A DNA stretch of 10,400 nucleotides. It comes from an uncultured Prevotella sp. (GTDB lineage: Bacteria; Bacteroidota; Bacteroidia; Bacteroidales; Bacteroidaceae). Each line of letters opens with the position of its first letter. Within the stretch, counting starts at the first letter, position 1. Shown here piece after piece: positions 1 to 7,030 of this stretch. The DNA is taken from positions 1-10,400 of the forward strand of contig CAKQCV010000079.1 in assembly GCA_934217675.1 (NCBI GenBank), written 5' to 3'. Below the pieces are notes generated by a model. The model saw only the letters and a list, made by a program, of their open reading frames with translations, was not told the DNA's origin and ran no database searches. The position numbers were made by a program, and so were the translations under genes.

Positions 1-1
1 T

Positions 2-74
2 CGGGATTTAGCGCAGTTGGTAGCGCACGTCGTTCGGGACGACGGGGTCGCTGGTTCGAGTCCAGTAATCCCGA
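2..74 (+). tRNA. tRNA-Pro (anticodon CGG)
   Basis: A full cloverleaf can be drawn by eye. The acceptor stem pairs 2-8 with 67-73 (CGGGATT/AATCCCG). The D stem is GCGC at 11-14 with GCGC at 23-26. The anticodon stem CGTCG/CGACG (28-32/40-44) encloses the loop TTCGGGA, giving anticodon CGG at 35-37, which reads proline codon CCG. The T arm is GCTGG-TTCGAGT-CCAGT at 50-66 with one G-U wobble pair. The discriminator is A74, and the C1-G72 first pair with A73 fits bacterial proline tRNAs. The 3' CCA is not fully encoded, so it would be added after transcription. Confidence 0.95.
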
Positions 75-85
75 CAAATGGCAAG

Positions 86-124
86 AGGTTAAGGCTTTGT
101 TTTATGCATTGCCTTAACCTTTTT
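86..124 (+). terminator. Intrinsic terminator after tRNA-Pro
   Basis: A perfect 10-bp inverted repeat (AGGTTAAGGC at 86-95 and GCCTTAACCT at 111-120) encloses a 15-nt loop and is followed by TTTT. It lies 11 nt after the tRNA, so it should end the tRNA transcript. On the opposite strand the stem is followed only by CTCTTGCC, so it is a weaker stop for the convergent esterase transcript, for which no better terminator is visible. Confidence 0.8.
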
Positions 125-236
125 ACTTGTATTTCATCTTTCGGCTCGTATATCCTTTATGGTACAATTTGCCTTTATATGTTTCTTTTTCATTAAGAGG
201 TTCATACTTAGTTTTTTTCCAATAGTGGATTTTCAC
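123..236 (-). CDS. Doubtful small ORF overlapping the esterase stop
   Basis: On the - strand a GTG at 236-234 overlaps the TGA stop of the esterase gene (235-233). It opens a 37-codon frame ending with TAA at 125-123. An in-frame TAA directly precedes the GTG, so this is the only possible start in that frame apart from a late internal ATG. The peptide is lysine- and tyrosine-rich with no signal peptide or recognisable domain. The GTGA overlap could permit translational coupling, but the ORF runs into the U-tract of the tRNA terminator and may be chance or the decayed end of an old gene. Confidence 0.15.
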   Translation of the reverse strand: MKIHYWKKTKYEPLNEKETYKGKLYHKGYTSRKMKYK

Positions 237-1678
237 TTACATTCCTTCATGAACACAACAGCAGGCAAACCGTAGCCATTCTCCAAATTAGGTGTTGCCG
301 TTTCATCCCATCCGAACCTTACAGCAGCTTTCTCGTTTATTGATTTGCATTTTATTACAACCTTGTTGTCCTTGATATATGCTGATTGTGCAGGAGCGAA
401 TCTGCCACGTTTGTCGCGTACATAGAACCAGTCGGGGGCTTTTCCATCTCTTGTTCTGATGCCATCGTAGGCATTGTCGAATGATATGCTTATCGTGTTG
501 TTGCTCCTGTTTACCGACATAGACTTAACTGTAGGACCATCGCATATAACGTTTTTCTGCTTGTAGTGCCTGTTAAGAGCCACACGAGCAAGGCGTTCTC
601 CCACTTTCCATTTGTATGACGGATGCAGATAAGTCACGTTATCCGTTAGGTCAGTTGTATAGACCATTGCCGTGTTGTCTACCGTAAGACATGCTTGCTG
701 TGCTTTCCAGAATTCAGCTTCCAGGTCCCAAGTTAAAGGAAAACGGCGGTAACGCTCAATAGAATATGTGTATGGAGTAATCTGTACATAATAGAAAGGC
801 AAGCTGTTGTCGCCCCATGCTCTGCGCCAACATTCAATCAGAGTTTTTTGCTTGTCGGTATATATGTCGGTTTCATGCCATGAAAGGTTTGCCTCGCCTT
901 GATACCATAGAAATCCACAAATATGCATTCTGATGAGCGGTTTTATCATGTGTTGATATTTGTCGCCGAGAGCACAGCGGTTAAATTGCCACATGTTTCT
1001 TTTGTCATTATAGAACGAGGATTTCTTATATACATCTTCTGGTATCCAGCTCTCTATCGGTGAACCTCCCCATGATGAGGCTATTATACCGACTGGTACT
1101 TTAAGACTGTCGGCAAGGTTGTGGGCGAAATAATATGCTACGGCAGAGAAATCTTTCAGACTTTCTTTTTCTACTGTCTGCCATCCGTCTGTTGGTAGCG
1201 ATAATGAGGAAAGGTCTTTTCTTACGAGCAATAATCTGACAAGTTTGTCGTTAGCATTCTCGTAGTCGTTCTTCATCCGCAGCGAGTCGGTGTCTGATGG
1301 CTGTGGCATTTTCTCCGTCATGGAATATTGCATATTCGACTGTCCCGATGCGAGCCACACATCTCCTACAAGAATATTCTCTAACACTATCTTTCCAGAT
1401 TTTCCTGATATACGTATGTCCCGTGGTTTGCTGCTTGCTGTTTGCTGCTTGAGTGTGATATTCCAATTTCCTGTTGCATCAGTAGTTGCTACAGCATGTT
1501 GTCCGGCAAACGAAACTGTTATTTTCTCGCCACATTCTGCTGTACCCCATATATGTATTGGCTTTCCGCGTTGCAACACCATGTTGCTGCTGAACATATT
1601 TTCCACTGTCACTTTCGCGCTAAGGTTCAAGGATATGAATCCTGCTAAAAGGAAAAGAAGCCGTAATTTCTTCTTCAT
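233..1678 (-). CDS. Secreted SGNH / sialate O-acetylesterase-like carbohydrate esterase
   Basis: This 481-aa protein resembles the sialate O-acetylesterase (SASA) branch of SGNH hydrolases, which remove acetyl groups from sugars. A signal peptide spans residues 1-21 (hydrophobic LRLLFLLAGFISL, then LSA). An N-terminal beta domain of about 80 residues precedes the catalytic core. Motifs are GQSNM with nucleophile Ser114, WGGSPIESW at 203-211, WYQGEAN at 258-264, and the catalytic His352 in LHPSYKWKVGERLA. Residue 349, three before this His, is Thr, where many relatives carry Asp in this stretch, so any Asp partner may be D343 or D346. I chose the start at 1678 because the preceding 19 codons of the open frame begin inside a terminator-like hairpin and the signal peptide starts exactly here. 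The gene follows susD in the same direction and probably deacetylates the imported glycan. Acetylxylan, acetylpectin or another acetyl ester could equally be the substrate. Confidence 0.85.
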   Translation of the reverse strand: MKKKLRLLFLLAGFISLNLSAKVTVENMFSSNMVLQRGKPIHIWGTAECGEKITVSFAGQHAVATTDATGNWNITLKQQTASSKPRDIRISGKSGKIVLENILVGDVWLASGQSNMQYSMTEKMPQPSDTDSLRMKNDYENANDKLVRLLLVRKDLSSLSLPTDGWQTVEKESLKDFSAVAYYFAHNLADSLKVPVGIIASSWGGSPIESWIPEDVYKKSSFYNDKRNMWQFNRCALGDKYQHMIKPLIRMHICGFLWYQGEANLSWHETDIYTDKQKTLIECWRRAWGDNSLPFYYVQITPYTYSIERYRRFPLTWDLEAEFWKAQQACLTVDNTAMVYTTDLTDNVTYLHPSYKWKVGERLARVALNRHYKQKNVICDGPTVKSMSVNRSNNTISISFDNAYDGIRTRDGKAPDWFYVRDKRGRFAPAQSAYIKDNKVVIKCKSINEKAAVRFGWDETATPNLENGYGLPAVVFMKECK

Positions 1679-1713
1679 AGTCTTATTCCGTTTATTGCTT
1701 TTAGCTTTAAAGT

Positions 1714-1759
1714 AAAAGAGGAGAGAAACACCCATTCAAGGGTTCTTCTCTCCTCTTTT
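1714..1759 (-). terminator. Strong terminator-like hairpin between susD and the esterase gene
   Basis: A perfect 14-bp inverted repeat pairs 1714-1727 (AAAAGAGGAGAGAA) with 1746-1759. The 18-nt loop contains a further 4-bp stem (ACCC 1730-1733 with GGGT 1740-1743). Read on the - strand, the 3' arm ends in CTCTTTT followed by ACTTT, as in an intrinsic terminator. The A-run/T-run symmetry means it could work in both directions. It lies 20 nt after the susD stop and 35 nt before the esterase start. I see no TAnnTTTG promoter between hairpin and esterase, so it may be a partial terminator that lowers esterase expression or protects the susCD mRNA 3' end. Confidence 0.7.
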
Positions 1760-1779
1760 CTGTTTGGTGTTATAAACTA

Positions 1780-3189
1780 TTATTTATACTGTTCATTCTG
1801 TGTGATTACACTTGGGTTTTGGTCTACAACCTTCTGTGGAATAGGCAACAGATAAATAGGATTGTCAACATGCTTAGCACAGTTCTTCATTACTGTAGCA
1901 GCTGTGCCAAGACGCTGAAGCACGAACCAACGTTGGAATTCCATACCAAGTTCAACTTGATACTCATGTTGCAAAGCGAGAGTCACAGTATTATACTCTG
2001 CCGGATAACCTGCTTCACCGTATCCTGGTAGACCAACTCTATGGCGAACCTCATTCAGATACTGAACATCTCCTGTAGCCTCGGTGAGCATCAGCAGAAC
2101 ATCAGCGTAGCGCAGCACAATGAAGTTGTTGCGTGCCAACTCACGTAGAGAGTTTACTGGAGCTTCCGTATCTTTCCACTTGATGCAATAACGTGTTGCA
2201 ACGTGTGTGCCTTGTGCTGTTTCATATCCGTTTGCGATAGAAGCATCGCGACGAGGATCGTTTGGCTCATAAGCATTCCAAAGGTCATCAGAAACCTGAT
2301 TCATACCAGCACCCCATGCAGTCACGATACGGTTGTCGAGTGGAGTGAACATTGCCCAATATTTACTGTATGGTTGGCTTGAAGACGTAGTTTCAGCGAA
2401 TTGTATCTCAAAGATAGACTCGCTGCAGTTTTTGTTGTTCAAGTCCCATAGTTTAGCATAGTCGCTTTGCAGAGAGAACTTGCCGTATTCTTTCATAAGA
2501 TAAGTCTTGGCATTGGCTTTATCTCCCATTGTCAAATATACTTTGCCGAGTAGAACATTTGCGGCATCACTTGTTGGAGCACCCTTGAAACGCTCGTTTG
2601 CCTTTGCAGGCAACACATCGGCTGCATCCTTCAAGTCCTGGATAATCTGTCCGTACACTTCTTCCTTAGGTGTGCGTGCTTTCTTGTACGATTCTGCAAC
2701 ACTTACCGGAGTTGTTATCAAAGGCACATCGCCCCAAGCGCGAACCATGTCGAAATAGTATAGCGCACGCATGAACTTAGCCTCTCCTATGAGCTGTTCT
2801 GCACCTTTCAGACCGGCACCTCTTGAGATTACCTGGTTGATTTTGAATAATGACTTGTAGTAAGTTTCCCACCATCCCTCAACAAGAGTGTTGGTAGTCG
2901 TCATGTTTGTGTGCTTGTCGAGAGCGTCATAGTCGGCAGTGTTGCCGGCTGTATTGGTGTTGTATACATTGTCAGACATCAGTTCTCCGTATAAAGAAGG
3001 TAGTCCCTCCGGTCCCCAGATGTCGTATAGAGTAGAATAAACGGAAACCATAGCTGTTTCCATATCCTCGGTTGTCTTGTAGAAAGCCTTTTCATTGGCG
3101 TTTGAAATCGGCGACAAGTCAAGGAAGTCGCTGCATCCCGTTGTAGTCATTGCGAGAGCCGCTACTATAAAATATGATAGTTTTTTCAT
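1780..3189 (-). CDS. SusD/RagB-like surface glycan-binding lipoprotein
   Basis: This 469-aa protein is a SusD-family outer-membrane lipoprotein that forms the lid of the SusC transporter and captures oligosaccharides. The lipoprotein signal is at residues 1-19 (TTTGC, lipidated Cys19), followed by SDFLDLSP, typical of mature SusD N termini. Family landmarks are GEAKFMRALYYFDMVRAWGD at 135-154 (TPR-like helices), FIVLRYADVLLMLTEA at 356-371, YLNEVRHRVGLP at 377-388, and the C-terminal LLPIPQKVVDQNPS at 447-460. Start 3189 gives this signal peptide; a longer open frame reaching 3252 would overlap the end of the susC-like gene and add a charged extension before the signal. It lies 32 bp after the susC stop in the same operon. 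It is somewhat short for the family, but both ends look complete. The ligand cannot be read from the sequence. Confidence 0.95.
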   Translation of the reverse strand: MKKLSYFIVAALAMTTTGCSDFLDLSPISNANEKAFYKTTEDMETAMVSVYSTLYDIWGPEGLPSLYGELMSDNVYNTNTAGNTADYDALDKHTNMTTTNTLVEGWWETYYKSLFKINQVISRGAGLKGAEQLIGEAKFMRALYYFDMVRAWGDVPLITTPVSVAESYKKARTPKEEVYGQIIQDLKDAADVLPAKANERFKGAPTSDAANVLLGKVYLTMGDKANAKTYLMKEYGKFSLQSDYAKLWDLNNKNCSESIFEIQFAETTSSSQPYSKYWAMFTPLDNRIVTAWGAGMNQVSDDLWNAYEPNDPRRDASIANGYETAQGTHVATRYCIKWKDTEAPVNSLRELARNNFIVLRYADVLLMLTEATGDVQYLNEVRHRVGLPGYGEAGYPAEYNTVTLALQHEYQVELGMEFQRWFVLQRLGTAATVMKNCAKHVDNPIYLLPIPQKVVDQNPSVITQNEQYK

Positions 3190-3221
3190 TTTGTTCAGAT
3201 TTTTAATTCTCTTGATGTTAA

Positions 3222-6200
3222 TTAGAAACCGATGTTGATGCCGAATGTGCATGTGAATGGGTTAGGATAAGCTCCGTAGTCATAACCTACGCGATAACCA
3301 GTCTGGAAGGTAGAACCCTCAGGATCGTAGTTAGAGTAGTCAGAGAATACATGTACGTTTTCCATGTTCACATAAAGCTTCAATGAGGTCATTCCCAATG
3401 GGCGTGTGATAGATGTAGGGAAGTTGTATCCCAAACGGATGTTCTTGATGCGAACGAATGAACCGTCTTCAACCCACATTGATGATGAACTTGACTCGAT
3501 AGTGTTAGGAGTAGTACGTGGCTTTGGAGTCATTCCGTCGCCAGGTTGATCATCGCTTACCCAGAAGTTGCTACGGCTTGCGTAGAGGTTACGTGCACCA
3601 TTGTAGAAGCCGAGGAAGCGTGCATTCTGGTTCATGATTTCGTTGCCGTGAGTACCGGTAAGCATGATAGAGAATTCCAATCCCTTCCATGAGATGTTGT
3701 TTGTCAATCCCCATGTAAAGTCAGGCTGGTAGTTACCAAGTATAGTGCGGTCAGAAGCATCAATTTTGCCATCGCCAGTCTTGTCCCAAACTTTTGGATC
3801 TCCAGGTTCTGCACCAGCATATTTTGCAACCTTAGGGTCGTTGATTTCCGCTGTGCTGTAAACGCCAGTCACCTTATAGCCGTAGTAGTTACCTACAGGC
3901 TGTCCCACTTCTGTACGAGATATAGCAGAGTTGGTGTTCACCTCGATAGGAGCGTTGTTGTTTCCAAGCTTCAATACCTTGTTGCGGTTAGCCGAGATGT
4001 TGAAGTCGGTTGTCCACATAAAGTCCTTGTTGCGTATGTTTATAGAGCTGATGTTAAGTTCGAAACCTTTGTTGCTTACTGAACCGATGTTCATCTGAGA
4101 GTCTGTGAAACCTGTGAGTACAGGAACAGGAACCTGAAGAAGCATATCTGTTGTCTTTGAGTAATAGTAGTCAAAGCCAATGTTCAGTCGACTTCCAAAC
4201 AAGTTTGCATCAACTCCGAAGTCATACTGACCGGTCTTCTCCCACTTCAAGTCTTTTGAAGGCATAGTGCTTGTGTAAAGACCACTTGTCAGTTTTCCAT
4301 CAACAGCATACTGAGAGTTCTTGAGCAAACCGATTGCAGCGTAATCGTCAATCTGGTTGTTACCAGTCACACCATAGCTTGCGCGAACCTTCAAGTTGTC
4401 GAGCCAGCTGCGTGTTGACTGCATGAATTTTTCTTCAGAGATACGCCATGCTACAGATGCTGATGGGAAGTAACCCCAGCGGTTGTTAGAACCAAATCGA
4501 GAGCAACCGTCGGCACGTACAGATGCACTTGCCAAATATTTGCCTTGATAAGAGTATGTGGCACGAGCCAAGTAAGAAATCAAAGCCCATTCAGATTTTG
4601 TTGTAGAACCAGTCTGAGTAGTACTTGCATTGATAGTATGTACAAGGTCGTTAGGGAATCCTGTACCAGTAAGGGTAGAGAATGATGTTACCTGGTCTTG
4701 CATAGAGTATCCAACGAGAGCCGTTACGTTGTGGTCTTTATTAAATGTCTTGTTGTAGTTCAATGTATTCTCCCAAACCCAGTTGTCAACGCGGCGTGTA
4801 GAGTATGTACCTGTGGCGTGTACCCATCCTGAGTAACCCCAATTCTGTCCTTCGTTCCAGTAATACTCATAGTGAGAGTCAGAAGAGTTTATACCTGCGC
4901 TTGTCTTGAAATTCAAGCCGTCGATGATTTTATACTCAGCAAACACGTTACCGAGGATGTTGTCGGTCTTCAGCTTCTTTGAACATTCCTTAGTAAGAGA
5001 GTATGGGTGCCACAACTGGAAGCCATACTTAACGAATGTGTTCCATATAGAAGATGGGTCTTTGAAACCGAGTGAGCCAGTTTCAACATACAATGGGAAG
5101 ATAGGGTCGCTCTGGCATGCAAGGCTGACAACGTCAGACTTTCCTGCAAGTCCCTGTGGAGAATCAGAAGAACGTGTGAAGTTCAACTTCATTCCAACAT
5201 TCAGTCGGTTGTTAATCTTGTGGTTCAGGTTCAAGCGTCCAGACAGACGGTTATAGTCGTTTGTGATAACAACACCTTTCTGGTTCAGATAACCAAGAGA
5301 CATCATGAACTGTGTCTTCTCAGAACCTCCAGAAACAGAAGCCTGTACATTGTGGCTGATACCTGTGCGGTAGAGTACATCCTGCCAGTCTGTTCCGTTG
5401 CCGATGCGTTCGAGCCATTCGCTATCAGAGAACTCTGAAGGTATAACATATTTAGAATTGTTTGTGCGTTGCAATGATGGGTTCTTTGCATGATCGGTCT
5501 GCCACTGGTTTTCGCGTGCTGCACTCTCGTAGCGCATCCACTGTTTTGCGTCCATCATGTCAATCTTGCGGTTCACGCGAGAGAATCCTAATTCGTATGA
5601 TACATCAACCTTTGTTCTTCCAGCTTTACCCTGTTTAGTAGTGATGAGCACAACACCGTTGGCGCCACGCGAACCATAGATGGCAGCAGATGCAGCGTCT
5701 TTCAAAACCTCGATAGACTCAATGTCGTTAGGGTTGATGTTGTTCATAGGGTTGTGGTTAGAGTACTGAAGATTACCACCGTTGGCACCATTACCAGAGT
5801 TTGTGTCGTCTTCCAATGGCACACCGTCGATTACATAAAGAGGTGTGGTTCCGGCATTGATAGAGGTAGCACCACGCACTTTTACAGAAGGTGCCATACC
5901 AGGAGCACCCTGCGACTGGGTAATCTGTACACCAGAAACCTGTCCTGCCATTGATTGCAAGGCATTTCCAAATGAGCGGTCTTTCAGCTTGTCGGCTCCG
6001 ATAGCACTGACAGCACCTGTAAGGTCGCGCTTCTTTACTGTGCCGTAACCTACGGCAACAACCTCGTCAAGCATTTCAGAATCCTCTTCAAGAACAATTT
6101 TCACTGGTTTGTCGCCAGCCTTAAAGCTCTTTACTTTATATCCGACATAAGACACCTCAATTGTTGACTTTGGTTCAGCGGTGAATGTGAATTTTCCGTC

Positions 6201-6407
6201 GATATCGGTGATTGCACCATTTGACGTTCCTTTCACTACTACACTTGCTCCGATAATAGGCTGACCGTTAGAATCTACCACGTTACCGGTGATTTTCTGC
6301 TGTGCGCTTGCATACGCTGACATTCCTAAGAAACAGCAGAACAACAACAATTTCGTCAGAAATTCGTTACCCCACTTATGGGATAAATTTAGTTTGACTT
6401 TTTTCAT
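3222..6407 (-). CDS. SusC/RagA-like TonB-dependent glycan transporter
   Basis: This 1061-aa outer-membrane beta-barrel imports glycans bound by the partner SusD, powered by TonB-ExbBD. A signal peptide spans about residues 1-35 (ASA before QQK). A carboxypeptidase-D-like regulatory domain runs from about 38 to 108 (ITGNVVDSNGQPIIGASVVV). The TonB-box region DEVVAVGYGTVKKRDLTGAV is at 114-133, and the plug domain carries the SusC/RagA signature YVIDGVPLEDD at 191-201 and VLKDAASAAIYGSRGANGVV at 234-253. A long beta-barrel follows, ending in NIGF with the C-terminal Phe expected for BAM-dependent insertion. There is no N-terminal STN domain, so direct anti-sigma signalling is not expected. It is the first gene of the left operon, with a leader of about 120 nt and a promoter element at 6533-6540. 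Length and ends look complete. Confidence 0.97.
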   Translation of the reverse strand: MKKVKLNLSHKWGNEFLTKLLLFCCFLGMSAYASAQQKITGNVVDSNGQPIIGASVVVKGTSNGAITDIDGKFTFTAEPKSTIEVSYVGYKVKSFKAGDKPVKIVLEEDSEMLDEVVAVGYGTVKKRDLTGAVSAIGADKLKDRSFGNALQSMAGQVSGVQITQSQGAPGMAPSVKVRGATSINAGTTPLYVIDGVPLEDDTNSGNGANGGNLQYSNHNPMNNINPNDIESIEVLKDAASAAIYGSRGANGVVLITTKQGKAGRTKVDVSYELGFSRVNRKIDMMDAKQWMRYESAARENQWQTDHAKNPSLQRTNNSKYVIPSEFSDSEWLERIGNGTDWQDVLYRTGISHNVQASVSGGSEKTQFMMSLGYLNQKGVVITNDYNRLSGRLNLNHKINNRLNVGMKLNFTRSSDSPQGLAGKSDVVSLACQSDPIFPLYVETGSLGFKDPSSIWNTFVKYGFQLWHPYSLTKECSKKLKTDNILGNVFAEYKIIDGLNFKTSAGINSSDSHYEYYWNEGQNWGYSGWVHATGTYSTRRVDNWVWENTLNYNKTFNKDHNVTALVGYSMQDQVTSFSTLTGTGFPNDLVHTINASTTQTGSTTKSEWALISYLARATYSYQGKYLASASVRADGCSRFGSNNRWGYFPSASVAWRISEEKFMQSTRSWLDNLKVRASYGVTGNNQIDDYAAIGLLKNSQYAVDGKLTSGLYTSTMPSKDLKWEKTGQYDFGVDANLFGSRLNIGFDYYYSKTTDMLLQVPVPVLTGFTDSQMNIGSVSNKGFELNISSINIRNKDFMWTTDFNISANRNKVLKLGNNNAPIEVNTNSAISRTEVGQPVGNYYGYKVTGVYSTAEINDPKVAKYAGAEPGDPKVWDKTGDGKIDASDRTILGNYQPDFTWGLTNNISWKGLEFSIMLTGTHGNEIMNQNARFLGFYNGARNLYASRSNFWVSDDQPGDGMTPKPRTTPNTIESSSSSMWVEDGSFVRIKNIRLGYNFPTSITRPLGMTSLKLYVNMENVHVFSDYSNYDPEGSTFQTGYRVGYDYGAYPNPFTCTFGINIGF

Positions 6408-6532
6408 TGATTGATAGTTGTTAGGTTATTAAATGTTTGATAAATGTTTATATGCTACGTTATATTGCCATGAGAAACCTCAAGTATCAAGTTTTTACGT
6501 GTGAACTCTTATTTTACTATTGTGTTAACTGG

Positions 6533-6540
6533 CAAAGATA
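6533..6540 (-). promoter_or_regulatory. Bacteroidetes -7 promoter element for the susC-susD operon
   Basis: The - strand reads TATCTTTG, an exact match to the Bacteroidetes consensus TAnnTTTG. Transcription would start near 6527, giving a 5' leader of about 120 nt before the susC start at 6407. A TTTG occurs upstream at 6573-6570, but its 29-bp gap is longer than the usual 19-21 or so, so the -33 box is poor. That would fit a promoter needing an activator, as is usual for PULs. Confidence 0.6.
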
Positions 6541-6838
6541 GTTTTTTCGTTTTTAGATTTTATTGAAGGCAAATTTAGTAAAATTATATAATGAACCAAA
6601 ATTTTTTATTGTCGTATTTTTCTTGTCGATTTTTGAAAAAATAGTTATATCTTGTTGAATATATGTATTTTAACTTGATATATTAAATATTTATGTTGTC
6701 ATTTATTGTGGTATGTTTATCAAAAAACGAAGTTAAAGGAAAACGTTTGCCTGTTAATTTTTCTTGCGTATGCGGTGTTTTTCCTGTTATTGTTGGAAAT
6801 CATCATTATCTTTCTTTTTTTTCTTGCTTGGTGTACTT

Positions 6839-6846
6839 TATTTTTG
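6839..6846 (+). promoter_or_regulatory. Candidate -7 element for the right-arm hydrolase operon
   Basis: TATTTTTG matches the TAnnTTTG consensus on the + strand. There is only a T-run (TTTT at 6816-6819), not TTTG, at the expected -33 spacing. If used, transcription would begin close to 6851, placing the 22-bp repeats and CAGGCA hairpins in a leader of about 180 nt. A weaker alternative with one mismatch (TCATTTTG, 6997-7004) lies nearer to the start codon at 7031. Confidence 0.3.
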
Positions 6847-6856
6847 ACTTGAAAGA

Positions 6857-6944
6857 AAGTCGGCAGCTTATGCACCGTAAGTCGGCAACTTTCTTTCCAT
6901 AAGTCGGCAGCTTTCGTGCCGTAAGCCGTTAGCTATCTGTCAGG
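6857..6944 (+). repeat. Four tandem 22-bp repeats upstream of the hydrolase operon
   Basis: Units start at 6857, 6879, 6901 and 6923, exactly 22 bp apart. The first three share the core AAGTCGGCARCTT (R is A or G) followed by nine more variable bases. Units 1 and 3, and units 2 and 3, each agree at 18 of 22 positions. The fourth is degenerate (AAGCCGTTAGCT, 13 of 22 against unit 3). The period is about two helical turns, so bound proteins would sit on the same DNA face. The array ends 86 bp before the hydrolase start codon. Confidence 0.85.
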
Positions 6945-6947
6945 GTG

Positions 6948-6992
6948 CAGGCATGTTGACTTGCCTGTAAGTAGTACAAATGTGCATGCCTG
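6948..6992 (+). repeat. CAGGCA inverted-repeat cluster before the hydrolase gene
   Basis: CAGGCATG at 6948-6955 pairs perfectly with CATGCCTG at 6985-6992. The same left arm can instead pair with TGCCTG at 6962-6967 after an 8-nt loop. The two pairings exclude each other. The cluster begins 4 bp after the tandem repeats and ends 38 bp before the start codon, so it could be an operator or a leader-RNA structure. No U-tract follows, so it does not look like a plain terminator. Confidence 0.5.
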
Positions 6993-7030
6993 TGCGTCAT
7001 TTTGAGTGAATAATCGTCAAACTGTAAATT

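Larger units (their letters stand above)
6408..7030. other. Divergent intergenic regulatory region of the PUL
   Basis: This 623-bp gap separates the two PUL arms. Its left half (about 6540-6720) is very AT-rich and without clear genes. It holds the susC -7 element, a short duplication of AAATGTTT in the susC leader (6431-6450), a candidate + strand -7 element (6839-6846), four 22-bp tandem repeats (6857-6944) and a cluster of CAGGCA inverted repeats (6948-6992). A 69-codon + strand frame at 6693-6902 runs into the repeats and shows no protein-like features, so I do not annotate it. Confidence 0.7.

Noticed and set aside
2..74. tRNA-Pro as an integration site of a mobile island
   Set aside because: No integrase and no second copy of the tRNA 3' end is visible in the window.
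1679..1735. Upstream start for the esterase at 1735
   Set aside because: It would begin inside the hairpin and add 19 charged residues before a well-formed signal peptide starting at 1678.
3190..3252. Upstream start for susD at 3252
   Set aside because: It overlaps the end of susC and puts a charged extension before the lipoprotein signal; start 3189 is standard.
6693..6902. 69-codon + strand frame in the divergent intergenic region
   Set aside because: The first part is AT-rich non-coding-like sequence and the end consists of the 22-bp repeats; no plausible ribosome site or domain.
6857..6944. CRISPR array
   Set aside because: The units are contiguous and diverge throughout, with no conserved-repeat/unique-spacer alternation and no cas genes.
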